Shown: piece after piece, positions 1-7,348 of the stretch
Layout: each line of letters begins with the position of its first letter
Position numbering within the stretch: position 1 is the stretch's first letter
Source: Oceanococcus sp. HetDA_MAG_MS8
GTDB taxonomy: Bacteria > Pseudomonadota > Gammaproteobacteria > Nevskiales > Oceanococcaceae
Reading direction: 5' to 3'
DNA length: 64,000 bases
NCBI GenBank assembly: GCA_019192445.1
Contig: JAHCMK010000007.1
Coordinates: forward strand, 62,001-126,000
Translations under genes and position numbers: made by a program
The notes under the pieces: model-generated
What the model was told of the DNA's origin: nothing
The model's database searches: none
Seen by the model: only the letters and a program-made list of their open reading frames with translations

Positions 1-429
1 GAGTTGGTATCCAGCCTGACCTTAGCCCGCTCCATGGCTATCAGCCAGCGTGCGCCGAGCATTGTGTGTCGTAGCGCGAATGCCACGGCGCAAGCGCCAG
101 CCTGTGGTGGGGACGGTCGCTGGGAGGATGGCTGGATCGTGTTTAGCGACCTCAACGGTGACAACGCCTTTAACGCAGCCAATGAGCCCTTGTGGCAGCA
201 GCGGGGGGCGGCGCCAGCATTAGTTGAAATTGGGGCCGGCGCTAACCTCGACCCGATGGTGCGCTTTGCTCCCATCGGTACGGCTCCAGGGTTTAACGGC
301 ACCTTTTCCGTATGTGATGACCGCAAAGGGGAAGCACGCCATGCCAACCGTATGCGCGAGATCGTTGTCTCTATCGTCGGTCGTGTGCGGGTCGTGGATG
401 GCGATGGAGGGACCGCATGTCCAGAGTGA
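1..429 (+). CDS. GspH/FimT-type minor pseudopilin (5' end outside window)
   Basis: The open frame runs in from before base 1, so the N-terminal methylation segment is missing. The visible start reads ELVSSLTLARSMAISQR, which matches the helix after the hydrophobic segment in FimT/FimU/GspH pseudopilins (usual form LxxALxxARSEAI), and a Cys-bearing strand (IVCRS) follows. The C-terminal half is a beta domain ending TACPE. In this family such proteins act as minor pilins that prime type IV pilus assembly in the inner membrane. The gene overlaps pilV by 13 bp and opens the minor-pilin operon. The assignment rests on this context plus the ARS-AI motif; FimT and FimU cannot be told apart without the N-terminus. 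Confidence 0.8.
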   Translation, partial: ELVSSLTLARSMAISQRAPSIVCRSANATAQAPACGGDGRWEDGWIVFSDLNGDNAFNAANEPLWQQRGAAPALVEIGAGANLDPMVRFAPIGTAPGFNGTFSVCDDRKGEARHANRMREIVVSIVGRVRVVDGDGGTACPE

Positions 430-1058
430 ATAATCCAATGGCGAGTCCTCAGAGCAATGTGGTCTACAGCCAACAACGAGGGGTCAGCCTAATCGAGGTG
501 CTAGTGGCCCTGGTGGTTCTCAGCGTAGGCTTTGTAGGCTACGCCGGGCTGCAAATGATTGGGGTGCGCACGGCCAGCGATGCCTTACTGCGGACGCAGG
601 CTATTGGCTTGGCTGAAAACATGGTTGAGCGTATGCACGCCAACCGTTCTGCGATTAACGATGTAGAGGTCAACGGTGGCAATAGCCTATACGCCGGTAT
701 TCGTTCGGCCAACATCAATTGCGCCGCGCCGCCCTTGAATTGCGACCGTATGGGCGATGGCACCGCCGCTTCTATGTGTAATGTTCCGGAACTGGTGGCT
801 TGGGATGCTTTTACCGTGTACTGCGGTTTCCCGGCGGCCAATGGCGAAACCATGGGAGGAATTCAGGACACCCTCCCCGATGGCGCGCTGGCTGTAGATT
901 GCATTGGAGCCGGTGGTGCTTGTTTGCCCGGCTCTGCTCATCAGGTCACCGTGAGCTGGGAGGAACTGGAGTCTGATGGTGATGCCAACGCCGACCAAGA
1001 CGGCGATGGAGACAAATTGATGCAAACCCGTCAAGTCCAGCTGCAGGTGGTGCCATGA
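417..1058 (+). CDS. pilV: Type IV pilus modification protein PilV
   Basis: A 213-residue minor pilin. After a leader of about 23 residues ending QQRG comes the class III prepilin sequence VSLIEVLVALVVLSVGF, with Glu at mature position 5 as PilD processing and pilin assembly require. The downstream helix (GYAGLQ, then LRTQAIGLAENMVERMHANR) is typical of PilV. Several Cys pairs lie in the C-terminal beta domain. In this family PilV is part of the minor-pilin priming complex with PilW, PilX and PilY1. Translation probably starts at 417, inside the end of the preceding gene; an internal ATG at 438 is the alternative. The stop overlaps the pilW start by 4 bp, so the genes are translationally coupled. 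Confidence 0.9.
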   Translation: MSRVNNPMASPQSNVVYSQQRGVSLIEVLVALVVLSVGFVGYAGLQMIGVRTASDALLRTQAIGLAENMVERMHANRSAINDVEVNGGNSLYAGIRSANINCAAPPLNCDRMGDGTAASMCNVPELVAWDAFTVYCGFPAANGETMGGIQDTLPDGALAVDCIGAGGACLPGSAHQVTVSWEELESDGDANADQDGDGDKLMQTRQVQLQVVP

Positions 1059-1861
1059 GGGAGTCAACGCAGCAGGGTTTAACGCTCACCGAACTGCTCA
1101 TTGCGATGGCGCTGGGGTCGGTGTTAGTGCTTGGAGTGGTTCAGGTCTTTATGTCAGGTAAGGCCTCCTACACCGTGCAGGAGTCGCTGGCCAGGCTGCA
1201 GGACAATGGCCGCTACGCAGACTTTTTCTTGGAGCGTACTCTGCGTCAGGCTGGGCGCCCGCAGGAACGCGTGCCCACCAATAATTTTCAGCCGGTGGAC
1301 TTCCGCCCAGATGGCAGTGGGGAGCCGGCTACTCGCGACGGTGGCGCCAACGGAAACGGGCCCGATGTGGTCACCGTCATGTATCGCTCGAATACCAATT
1401 GCTTAGGCAACAATACCAATTATGGTGCGCAAAGCATGGTCGATGCGGAAGGCGCTCTGTATGCGCGCGACCAGTTCTTTCTCGATGACGAGAATCCACC
1501 AAACCTGCGCTGCGTCGGTCTTGGAGCGAATGGGCTACCCACACCAGGCAACAATCAGCCGGTGGTGGAGGGCGTGGAAGATTTCCAGCTGCTGTACGGC
1601 GTTGATGTGGATGGCGATGGTCAACCTAACCAATATCTGCGCGCCAGTGATGTCCCCAACTTGCAGCGGGAGAACATCGTGAGTATTCGCTATGCCGTGC
1701 TGCTGCGGTCGGAAGATGCCATGGGCGCCGCCATGCGCGGCACCACTGCCAGTGATCGCCGCTATGCCGTGCTCGACGCACCCATGCATGGCCCCTTTGA
1801 TGACCAACGTTTGCGCGAGGTCTTTCAGTCCACTGTAGAACTTCGGAACCGTACCCAATGA
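1055..1861 (+). CDS. pilW: Type IV pilus minor pilin PilW
   Basis: A 268-residue protein with a very short leader (MRESTQQG) and the prepilin motif LTLTELLIAMALGSVLVLGV, including Glu at mature position 5. The following SGKASYTVQESLARLQDNGR matches the PilW signature, in which QxxLARLQxxGRYA is strongly conserved. The central and C-terminal parts hold the long PilW beta region with the usual EGVEDFQLLYGVDVDGDG stretch, a possible calcium-binding acidic loop. It lies between pilV and pilX with 4-bp overlaps on both sides. The known role is in the minor-pilin initiation complex at the inner membrane. Identification is firm from motif and operon position together. Confidence 0.92.
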   Translation: MRESTQQGLTLTELLIAMALGSVLVLGVVQVFMSGKASYTVQESLARLQDNGRYADFFLERTLRQAGRPQERVPTNNFQPVDFRPDGSGEPATRDGGANGNGPDVVTVMYRSNTNCLGNNTNYGAQSMVDAEGALYARDQFFLDDENPPNLRCVGLGANGLPTPGNNQPVVEGVEDFQLLYGVDVDGDGQPNQYLRASDVPNLQRENIVSIRYAVLLRSEDAMGAAMRGTTASDRRYAVLDAPMHGPFDDQRLREVFQSTVELRNRTQ

Positions 1862-2367
1862 TTGCTTTGCGCCCCCTTCAGTTGCGTCAACAACAAGGTG
1901 TTGCTCTGGTCATCGGGCTCATCATGTTGCTGGTGCTCACCTTGATTTCCCTGTCCGCCCTCAAGATGACCACCCAGCAGCAGCAAATCAGTACCAATGC
2001 TGAGTATGCAGCGCTTACCTTCGCGGCCGCCGAAAGTGCTATTCGGTCGACCTATAACGAAGTTTTGGGGCGGTCGGCCCGGCCTGATGATGCGCCTGGT
2101 CCTTTGCTGGCAACCACCATGCGGGCCTCTGAAGTCGAAGACCCAACCTGGCCTACACGGGGAGTGGGCGAGATTGAAGGTTTGGATGTGCGCAGCACTA
2201 TTCGCTACTTAGGCCAAGGTCGCGGTGACGGCCAAACCATCAACATCGGGAGCGGCGGCTTGATATTCCATTATTTCGTCATCGAGGGGCGTGCAGCACT
2301 GAATCCTGAAGACTCGCTCTCCGCAGCATTTCACCGCCAGGGTATCCGTCAGGCTGCGCCGCAGTAA
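1858..2367 (+). CDS. pilX: Type IV pilus assembly protein PilX
   Basis: A 169-residue minor pilin. The N-terminus reads RQQQGVALVIGLIMLLVLTL followed by TTQQQQISTNAEYAALTFAAAESA. The QxG-VALV segment and the helix ending in AExA are the PilX_N pattern. Unlike PilV and PilW it lacks the Glu at mature position 5, which is normal for PilX. It would sit with PilV, PilW and PilY1 in the pilus tip/priming complex. The start overlaps the pilW stop by 4 bp and 17 bp separate it from pilY1. The C-terminal half is short and low in Cys. Confidence 0.88.
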   Translation: MIALRPLQLRQQQGVALVIGLIMLLVLTLISLSALKMTTQQQQISTNAEYAALTFAAAESAIRSTYNEVLGRSARPDDAPGPLLATTMRASEVEDPTWPTRGVGEIEGLDVRSTIRYLGQGRGDGQTINIGSGGLIFHYFVIEGRAALNPEDSLSAAFHRQGIRQAAPQ

Positions 2368-2384
2368 CAGCTGGAGTTCATAGT

Positions 2385-5300
2385 ATGTATCAGCATTTTT
2401 CTCAGTCGATTACGCGCCTGACAGCCCTTGCGCTTTGTGCATGCACTCTCAGCCTGCAAGCCGATGACACGGAGGTGTTTTTTCCTCAGGTCGACAATCT
2501 CACCACCGAAACAGCCCGACCTAACATCCTGTTCATCATGGATACCTCGGGCTCCATGGGCAGCACCGACGGTACCGGCGAGACTCGCCTAGAGCGCGTC
2601 AAAGAAGCCCTGAATTTGGTTCTGGACGAAATCAACCAAAATGCGAATGTGGGGTTGATGCGCTTGTCGGATGATGAGGGCGGGCCGGTGCTGTTTCCCG
2701 TTGCGCCCATTGACTCCAACGCCGAGGCCATCGAAGCCAGCTGCGCTTTGGAGGGTGTAGACGGCAACATTCTCTACACCACAAATCTGGCGACCAATAA
2801 CCTGCAGGATGTGCGGCTCAATGTTTTAAACCTGCTCGGCACTTTTACATCGCAAGCCAATGTCGAGACTCTCAGCATGGGCCGTGGGCAAGGCGTGCTT
2901 AGTCTAGTGGGGCTGGGGGATGACGACTTAGCAAACATGACGGTTGCCTTGCGCTTTCCCAATATCGCCATTCCTCAAGGGGCAACCATTGAAAATGCCG
3001 TATTGGAGCTGATGCCAGGAGCCATCAATGCGGGTACCGCAACCTTTAGCATCCAAGCTGAGGATGCGGGCGATTCTGCGGTCCTCACTTCAGGGACCAA
3101 TATTTTGTCGCGTGACCTCACCACGGAGGAGGTGATTTGGCCTGCAGACGAAGTCGGTGATTGGTTAGACCCGTTTACCGAAATATTAGGTGTCACCGGC
3201 GGTGGAACATCGCAGACGACGCCAGACCTTGCGCCGGTTATTCAAGAGGTGGTCAGTCGTTCTGATTGGTGCGGCAGCAATGCATTGACCTTGGTCTTAC
3301 GGCCGCGCGGCGACACATCCAGTGTGCGGCAATTTTTGGCTGGCCTCACCAATTCCGATGTCGCGCCTACCTTGAGGATTGGCTACAACCGTTTCTTACC
3401 GGGATCAGCCAACGGCTGTAGCCTGACCGAGGCGGTGACCGCAGTCGATGTGCGCGCCGATGATGCTGAGGAAAGATTGAATAACGGCCAGGTCCTGCTG
3501 TCGAGTAATGACTTGGAACTAGGCCGGGATGGCCGCCGCGAGCAGCTAGTGGGGCTGCGCTTCAACGATATCCAGATTCCACAAGGCGGGACGGTCTCTG
3601 AAGCCGTGCTGACATTCACGGCGAAGAACCGCTCCAGTGGCAACTCCAGTTTGCGTATTACGGCGGAGAACACTGGGGACGCGTCTGGGTTTAGCAGCTC
3701 GCGCGATTCGATCAGCGATCGATATGCCGGACGCGCGCCAGGGAGCGTCAGTTGGAATCCGGAGAATTGGACCAACCGGAATGGGACTTACGACAGCCCA
3801 GATATCTCCGCCTTACTTCAGGCCGTTGTTAACCGACCGGATTGGCAGCCTGGTAACTCGGTGGTGTTTTTCATCGAGGGTTCAGGCACTCGGCGCGCGT
3901 TCTCTGTGGACGGATCTAACTCCAAGGCGCCCCGTTTGCGGTACCGGGCACAAGGCACGCTGGAGATTAAGACGGTCCGCACTCGTCTGAAAGAATTGGT
4001 CAACGACCTCACGGCCACGGGTTTCACGCCGGTGACCGAGGTACTGACGGAGGCTGCACATTACTACCGTGGCGATGAGGTTTTCTTCGGACGCACTCGC
4101 GGTAGTGGCCAGTTCCTGAACGACAATAGTAACGGCGATGGAACTAGCGGCGGCCAAGACGACATCACCAGCAGCGGCCGGTATATGCGTGTAAGCCACT
4201 GCGCAACCTACACCGGCGGCCAGCAGGAAGATCCAGATGGTTGTAATCCTCAGGACCCCAACGACTCGGACTGCCGATTCCAATCGATATCGGGTAACCC
4301 GCAGTACATCTCGCCAATCGTTGATGAGTGCTCTAGCAATAACATCGTTTTGTTGACCGATGGCTTTCCCAACAACGACACCAATCGGCAATTGGTACGC
4401 CGTTTGGCGGGCGGCACCTGTTCGGGCAGTGACTGTGCACCGGAGCTAGCCCGCTTCCTGGCCACAGGCGATCAAGCCTCCGGATTGGAAGGCCTGCAGT
4501 CGGTGAACACCTATACCATCGGTTTTGCCAACTTCAACACCCGAGAATACTTAGAAGAGATTGCCGCCGCAGGCAACGGCACCTTCAGCCCGGCCTCCAA
4601 TGCCGAAGATTTGGCAGAACGTTTCCGGGAAATCATTGCCGAAATTTTGGATAAGAACACCACCTTTGTGGCGCCGGCTGTGACCATCAATACCTACAAT
4701 CGATTGTCACACCTCGATCAGCTTTACTTTGCCTTGTTCCGTCCGGACGTGGACCCACACTGGCAAGGCAACCTCAAACGTTTCCGTTTGCGGGCCAACC
4801 CCGGCCAAATTGTGGACAAGAACGAGAATGCGGCTGTAGATCCCAACACTGGCTTCTTTTTCGACAGTGCGTTTAGTTTCTGGAACGACAGTGGACAGGC
4901 CGACGGCGGAAATATTGATAAAGGTGGCGCCGAGGCGGAAATCGTCGCCCCCGGTCAGCGCCGGTTGTACACCAATATTTCTGGCAGCAACCTCACAGCG
5001 AGTGGCAATGCCGTAGACGTTGGTAACGACGCCATTAGCAAAGAGGTTCTGGATTTAGTGGGTGAGCCAGACGAGCGCCGGGCCGAAGTGCTGAATTGGG
5101 CCCGCGGTATTGATGTGAATGATGATGACGCTGACGGAGACGACACCGATCTGCGCCATGTCATTGGTGATCCTCTACATTCTGAGCCTGTCTTGGTGAC
5201 GTATTCCGAGGATCAGATCAACCCGGATATCACGATTTACATGGGGACCAACGAAGGCTTTATTCATGCCATCGACGGGCGTGATGGCAGCGAGATCTTC

Positions 5301-6665
5301 TCCTTTATTCCCAAAGAGCTGCTGCCCAACCTCACCACACTGCAGGAGAACACAGGCACCTGGGCCAGTCGTCCCTACGGCATGGACGGCCCCTTGGTCG
5401 CCGTAGTCGAGAGCCCGAATACACCATCACGGAAAATCACCGTTGTGGCGGGTATGCGCCGTGGCGGTACTAGCTACTATGCCTTGGATGTGAGCAACCG
5501 AGATGCACCACGCGTGCTGTGGCAGATCAAAGGAGGCTCTACACCGGGCTTTGACGAGTTAGGTCAAACCTGGTCCACACCGATTCCCGTCCGCGTGCAG
5601 TTTGGTGGAGCCGTGGAAACCGCCTTGCTCTTCGGTGCCGGATATGACGAAAACCAGGATGCGCGCAACTCTGTCCGGCGCAGCGATGCCGTCGGGCGCG
5701 GCGTTTTCCTGGTCCGCGCCAGTGATGGAGCACTGCTATGGTCCGCCGGTAATCCTGAGTTTGGTCCAAGCTTGGCCGTTGCCGACATGCAAGCCAGCGT
5801 GCCAGCTGCGCCAGCCGCCATCGACTTAGACGACGACGGCCTCATGGACCGCTTCTACATTGCCGACACCAACGCCAAGTTGTTCCGCTTTGACGTCAAC
5901 CCCGGCAATTCGGGTGCTGGCAACTTTGCCACGGGTGGACTTATGGCCGACTTAGGCGAGGATAACTCTATTGTGGGCAATCGCCGCTTCTACAATCAGC
6001 CAGACGTGGCCTTTGTGCAGCCCGGCACAGTAGAGCCTTTGTTGACGGTGTCGATTGGTAGCGGCTTTAGGGCCGGGCCTCTGGAGACATCCACCCAAGA
6101 TCGGTTCTATGTGCTGTTCGATCCAGATACTACGGTTGCTGGCCGCAGCTTCTTTAGCAAGGGGGTTATCGATGATCCGGACGCGCAGTTATATGACGCC
6201 ACGGCGAATGATCTGCAAAGTGCGAGCAACAGTGAGCGCGAGGCGGCGATCCAGGAACTGTTCTCAAAGCGTGGAGCCTATATTGATATGCGAGCCGGCG
6301 AAAAGGTACTGACGGTATCGCGCACCTTCGACAATCGCGTATTGTTCGGCAGCTTCCAGCCACCATCAGCCAATGCCAACGTGTGTACTGCCGGGGAGGG
6401 CATTTCCAGGCTGTACTTTATGGATGTGATTGGCCTTACGGCCGCTGCAGACCTCAATGACTCCGGCGGCGATCTGACCACGGGGGATCGGGACAAGGAG
6501 CTGGCGCACGGCGGTATTCCGCCCAACCCGGTGATTTTGTTCCCTGATTCTGGAGAACAGCCCGTGAACCCCATCGTTTTTGTGGGGCCTGAAAGCTTTG
6601 AGTTGCCGACCCAGGTCCGCGCCGAGAAGACCTTCTGGGAGGAGGTTGAGCCATGGAACAACTAA
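2385..6665 (+). CDS. pilY1: PilY1-type pilus tip adhesin with VWA and beta-propeller
   Basis: A 1426-residue secreted protein with a signal peptide (cleavage near residue 26, LSLQA). A von Willebrand A fold opens with the MIDAS motif DTSGSMG at residues 53-59 and resumes with VLLTDGFPNND after about residue 650. Between these lie about 400 extra residues that look like two tandem beta-sandwich domains (about nt 2742-3389 and 3447-3956), sharing the patterns F-xI-IPQG-T and PxL-R. The C-terminal half is the PilY1 beta-propeller (about nt 5150-6560), with a calcium loop DLDDDGLMD at about nt 5824. Known PilY1 proteins act at the pilus tip in adhesion, surface sensing and control of retraction. 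The start has a GGAG ribosome site. The end overlaps pilE by 13 bp. Confidence 0.93.
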   Translation: MYQHFSQSITRLTALALCACTLSLQADDTEVFFPQVDNLTTETARPNILFIMDTSGSMGSTDGTGETRLERVKEALNLVLDEINQNANVGLMRLSDDEGGPVLFPVAPIDSNAEAIEASCALEGVDGNILYTTNLATNNLQDVRLNVLNLLGTFTSQANVETLSMGRGQGVLSLVGLGDDDLANMTVALRFPNIAIPQGATIENAVLELMPGAINAGTATFSIQAEDAGDSAVLTSGTNILSRDLTTEEVIWPADEVGDWLDPFTEILGVTGGGTSQTTPDLAPVIQEVVSRSDWCGSNALTLVLRPRGDTSSVRQFLAGLTNSDVAPTLRIGYNRFLPGSANGCSLTEAVTAVDVRADDAEERLNNGQVLLSSNDLELGRDGRREQLVGLRFNDIQIPQGGTVSEAVLTFTAKNRSSGNSSLRITAENTGDASGFSSSRDSISDRYAGRAPGSVSWNPENWTNRNGTYDSPDISALLQAVVNRPDWQPGNSVVFFIEGSGTRRAFSVDGSNSKAPRLRYRAQGTLEIKTVRTRLKELVNDLTATGFTPVTEVLTEAAHYYRGDEVFFGRTRGSGQFLNDNSNGDGTSGGQDDITSSGRYMRVSHCATYTGGQQEDPDGCNPQDPNDSDCRFQSISGNPQYISPIVDECSSNNIVLLTDGFPNNDTNRQLVRRLAGGTCSGSDCAPELARFLATGDQASGLEGLQSVNTYTIGFANFNTREYLEEIAAAGNGTFSPASNAEDLAERFREIIAEILDKNTTFVAPAVTINTYNRLSHLDQLYFALFRPDVDPHWQGNLKRFRLRANPGQIVDKNENAAVDPNTGFFFDSAFSFWNDSGQADGGNIDKGGAEAEIVAPGQRRLYTNISGSNLTASGNAVDVGNDAISKEVLDLVGEPDERRAEVLNWARGIDVNDDDADGDDTDLRHVIGDPLHSEPVLVTYSEDQINPDITIYMGTNEGFIHAIDGRDGSEIFSFIPKELLPNLTTLQENTGTWASRPYGMDGPLVAVVESPNTPSRKITVVAGMRRGGTSYYALDVSNRDAPRVLWQIKGGSTPGFDELGQTWSTPIPVRVQFGGAVETALLFGAGYDENQDARNSVRRSDAVGRGVFLVRASDGALLWSAGNPEFGPSLAVADMQASVPAAPAAIDLDDDGLMDRFYIADTNAKLFRFDVNPGNSGAGNFATGGLMADLGEDNSIVGNRRFYNQPDVAFVQPGTVEPLLTVSIGSGFRAGPLETSTQDRFYVLFDPDTTVAGRSFFSKGVIDDPDAQLYDATANDLQSASNSEREAAIQELFSKRGAYIDMRAGEKVLTVSRTFDNRVLFGSFQPPSANANVCTAGEGISRLYFMDVIGLTAAADLNDSGGDLTTGDRDKELAHGGIPPNPVILFPDSGEQPVNPIVFVGPESFELPTQVRAEKTFWEEVEPWNN

Positions 6666-7093
6666 TTCGCACTAAGCGTCGCTTCCAGACCGGGTTCAGT
6701 TTGATTGAGCTCATGATTGTGGTGACCATTGCCGGCATCGTGATGGCGGTGGCTGTGCCGGCTTACCAGGATCATGTGGTGAATGTGCGACGCGGTGACG
6801 CCCAGGGGGCGCTCATGGGCTTAGCCAACGCGCTAGAGCGTTATCACGTGACCAATCGAACCTTCACTGGAGTGGACGCAGACGAGATCCACCCCGGCAA
6901 GTCTCCAGTGGATGGCGACGAAACTCACTACTTGCTAAGTATTGAAAATGCCGATGCACGTGGGTTCACCGTGGTCGCCACGCCCAAAGGTGTGCAGGCA
7001 AAAAAAGATGATTGTGGCGCCCTAACGTTGACCCGCTCTGGCGCGCGCGGTGTTAGGGGCAGTGCCGACGTGGAAGATTGCTGGCGCAATTAG
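6653..7093 (+). CDS. pilE: Type IV pilin-like protein PilE
   Basis: A 146-residue pilin with leader MEQLIRTKRRFQTG and the canonical prepilin motif FSLIELMIVVTIAGIVMAV, giving Phe1 and Glu5 after PilD cleavage. The PAYQDHVVNVRRGDAQGAL stretch and a C-terminal Cys pair (DDCGALTL and VEDCW) fit the minor pilin PilE that closes fimT-pilVWXY1 operons in Pseudomonas and relatives. A strong GAGGAGG ribosome site lies inside the end of pilY1. It is probably the last gene of the operon. A short inverted repeat follows at 7098-7113 (ACGCACC/GGTGCGT), but it has no T-tract. Confidence 0.9.
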   Translation: MEQLIRTKRRFQTGFSLIELMIVVTIAGIVMAVAVPAYQDHVVNVRRGDAQGALMGLANALERYHVTNRTFTGVDADEIHPGKSPVDGDETHYLLSIENADARGFTVVATPKGVQAKKDDCGALTLTRSGARGVRGSADVEDCWRN

Positions 7094-7112
7094 CTCTACG
7101 CACCACGGTGCG

Positions 7113-7142
7113 TTGAGTTTCGCTGGTTGCTGCCGCTATAAT
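7113..7142 (+). promoter_or_regulatory. Sigma-70 promoter of tRNA-Thr
   Basis: TTGAGT, an 18-base spacer and a perfect TATAAT lie just before the tRNA. They are followed by a GC-rich discriminator TTGCGGG, as expected for stringently controlled stable-RNA promoters. The rpsP promoter at 38346 has the same -35, spacing and discriminator. Confidence 0.75.
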
Positions 7143-7152
7143 TGCGGGCTTG

Positions 7153-7228
7153 GCCGGTGTAGCTCAGTCGGTAGAGCAACGCATTCGTAATGCGTGGGTC
7201 GGGAGTTCAAATCTCTTCACCGGCACCA
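7153..7228 (+). tRNA. tRNA-Thr (anticodon CGT)
   Basis: A full cloverleaf of 76 bases with encoded CCA. The acceptor stem is GCCGGTG/CACCGGC, the D-arm AGCTCAGTCGGTAGAGC, the anticodon stem ACGCA/TGCGT with loop TTCGTAA (anticodon at 7186-7188), and the T-arm carries GTTCAAATC. It reads ACG codons. It has its own promoter and is followed by a rho-independent terminator. Confidence 0.96.
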
Positions 7229-7239
7229 GTATCAAATCA

Positions 7240-7268
7240 AAGCCCTCTCCTTTGGAGAGGGCTTTTTT
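7240..7268 (+). terminator. Rho-independent terminator of tRNA-Thr
   Basis: A strong hairpin AGCCCTCTCC-TTT-GGAGAGGGCT is followed by a run of T. Confidence 0.9.
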
Positions 7269-7303
7269 TATGCGTCAGTATTCTTCAGTTCTCTGACATG
7301 CAT

Positions 7304-7335
7304 AAAAAAGCCGGCCTGATGGGCCGGCTTTTTCT
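7304..7335 (-). terminator. Terminator of the secreted subtilase gene
   Basis: AAAAAGCCGGCC and GGCCGGCTTTTT form a hairpin with A- and T-runs on both sides, so it can work in both directions. It lies 14 bp past the stop of the leftward protease gene. Confidence 0.85.
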
Positions 7336-7348
7336 TGGTGTGACAGCG

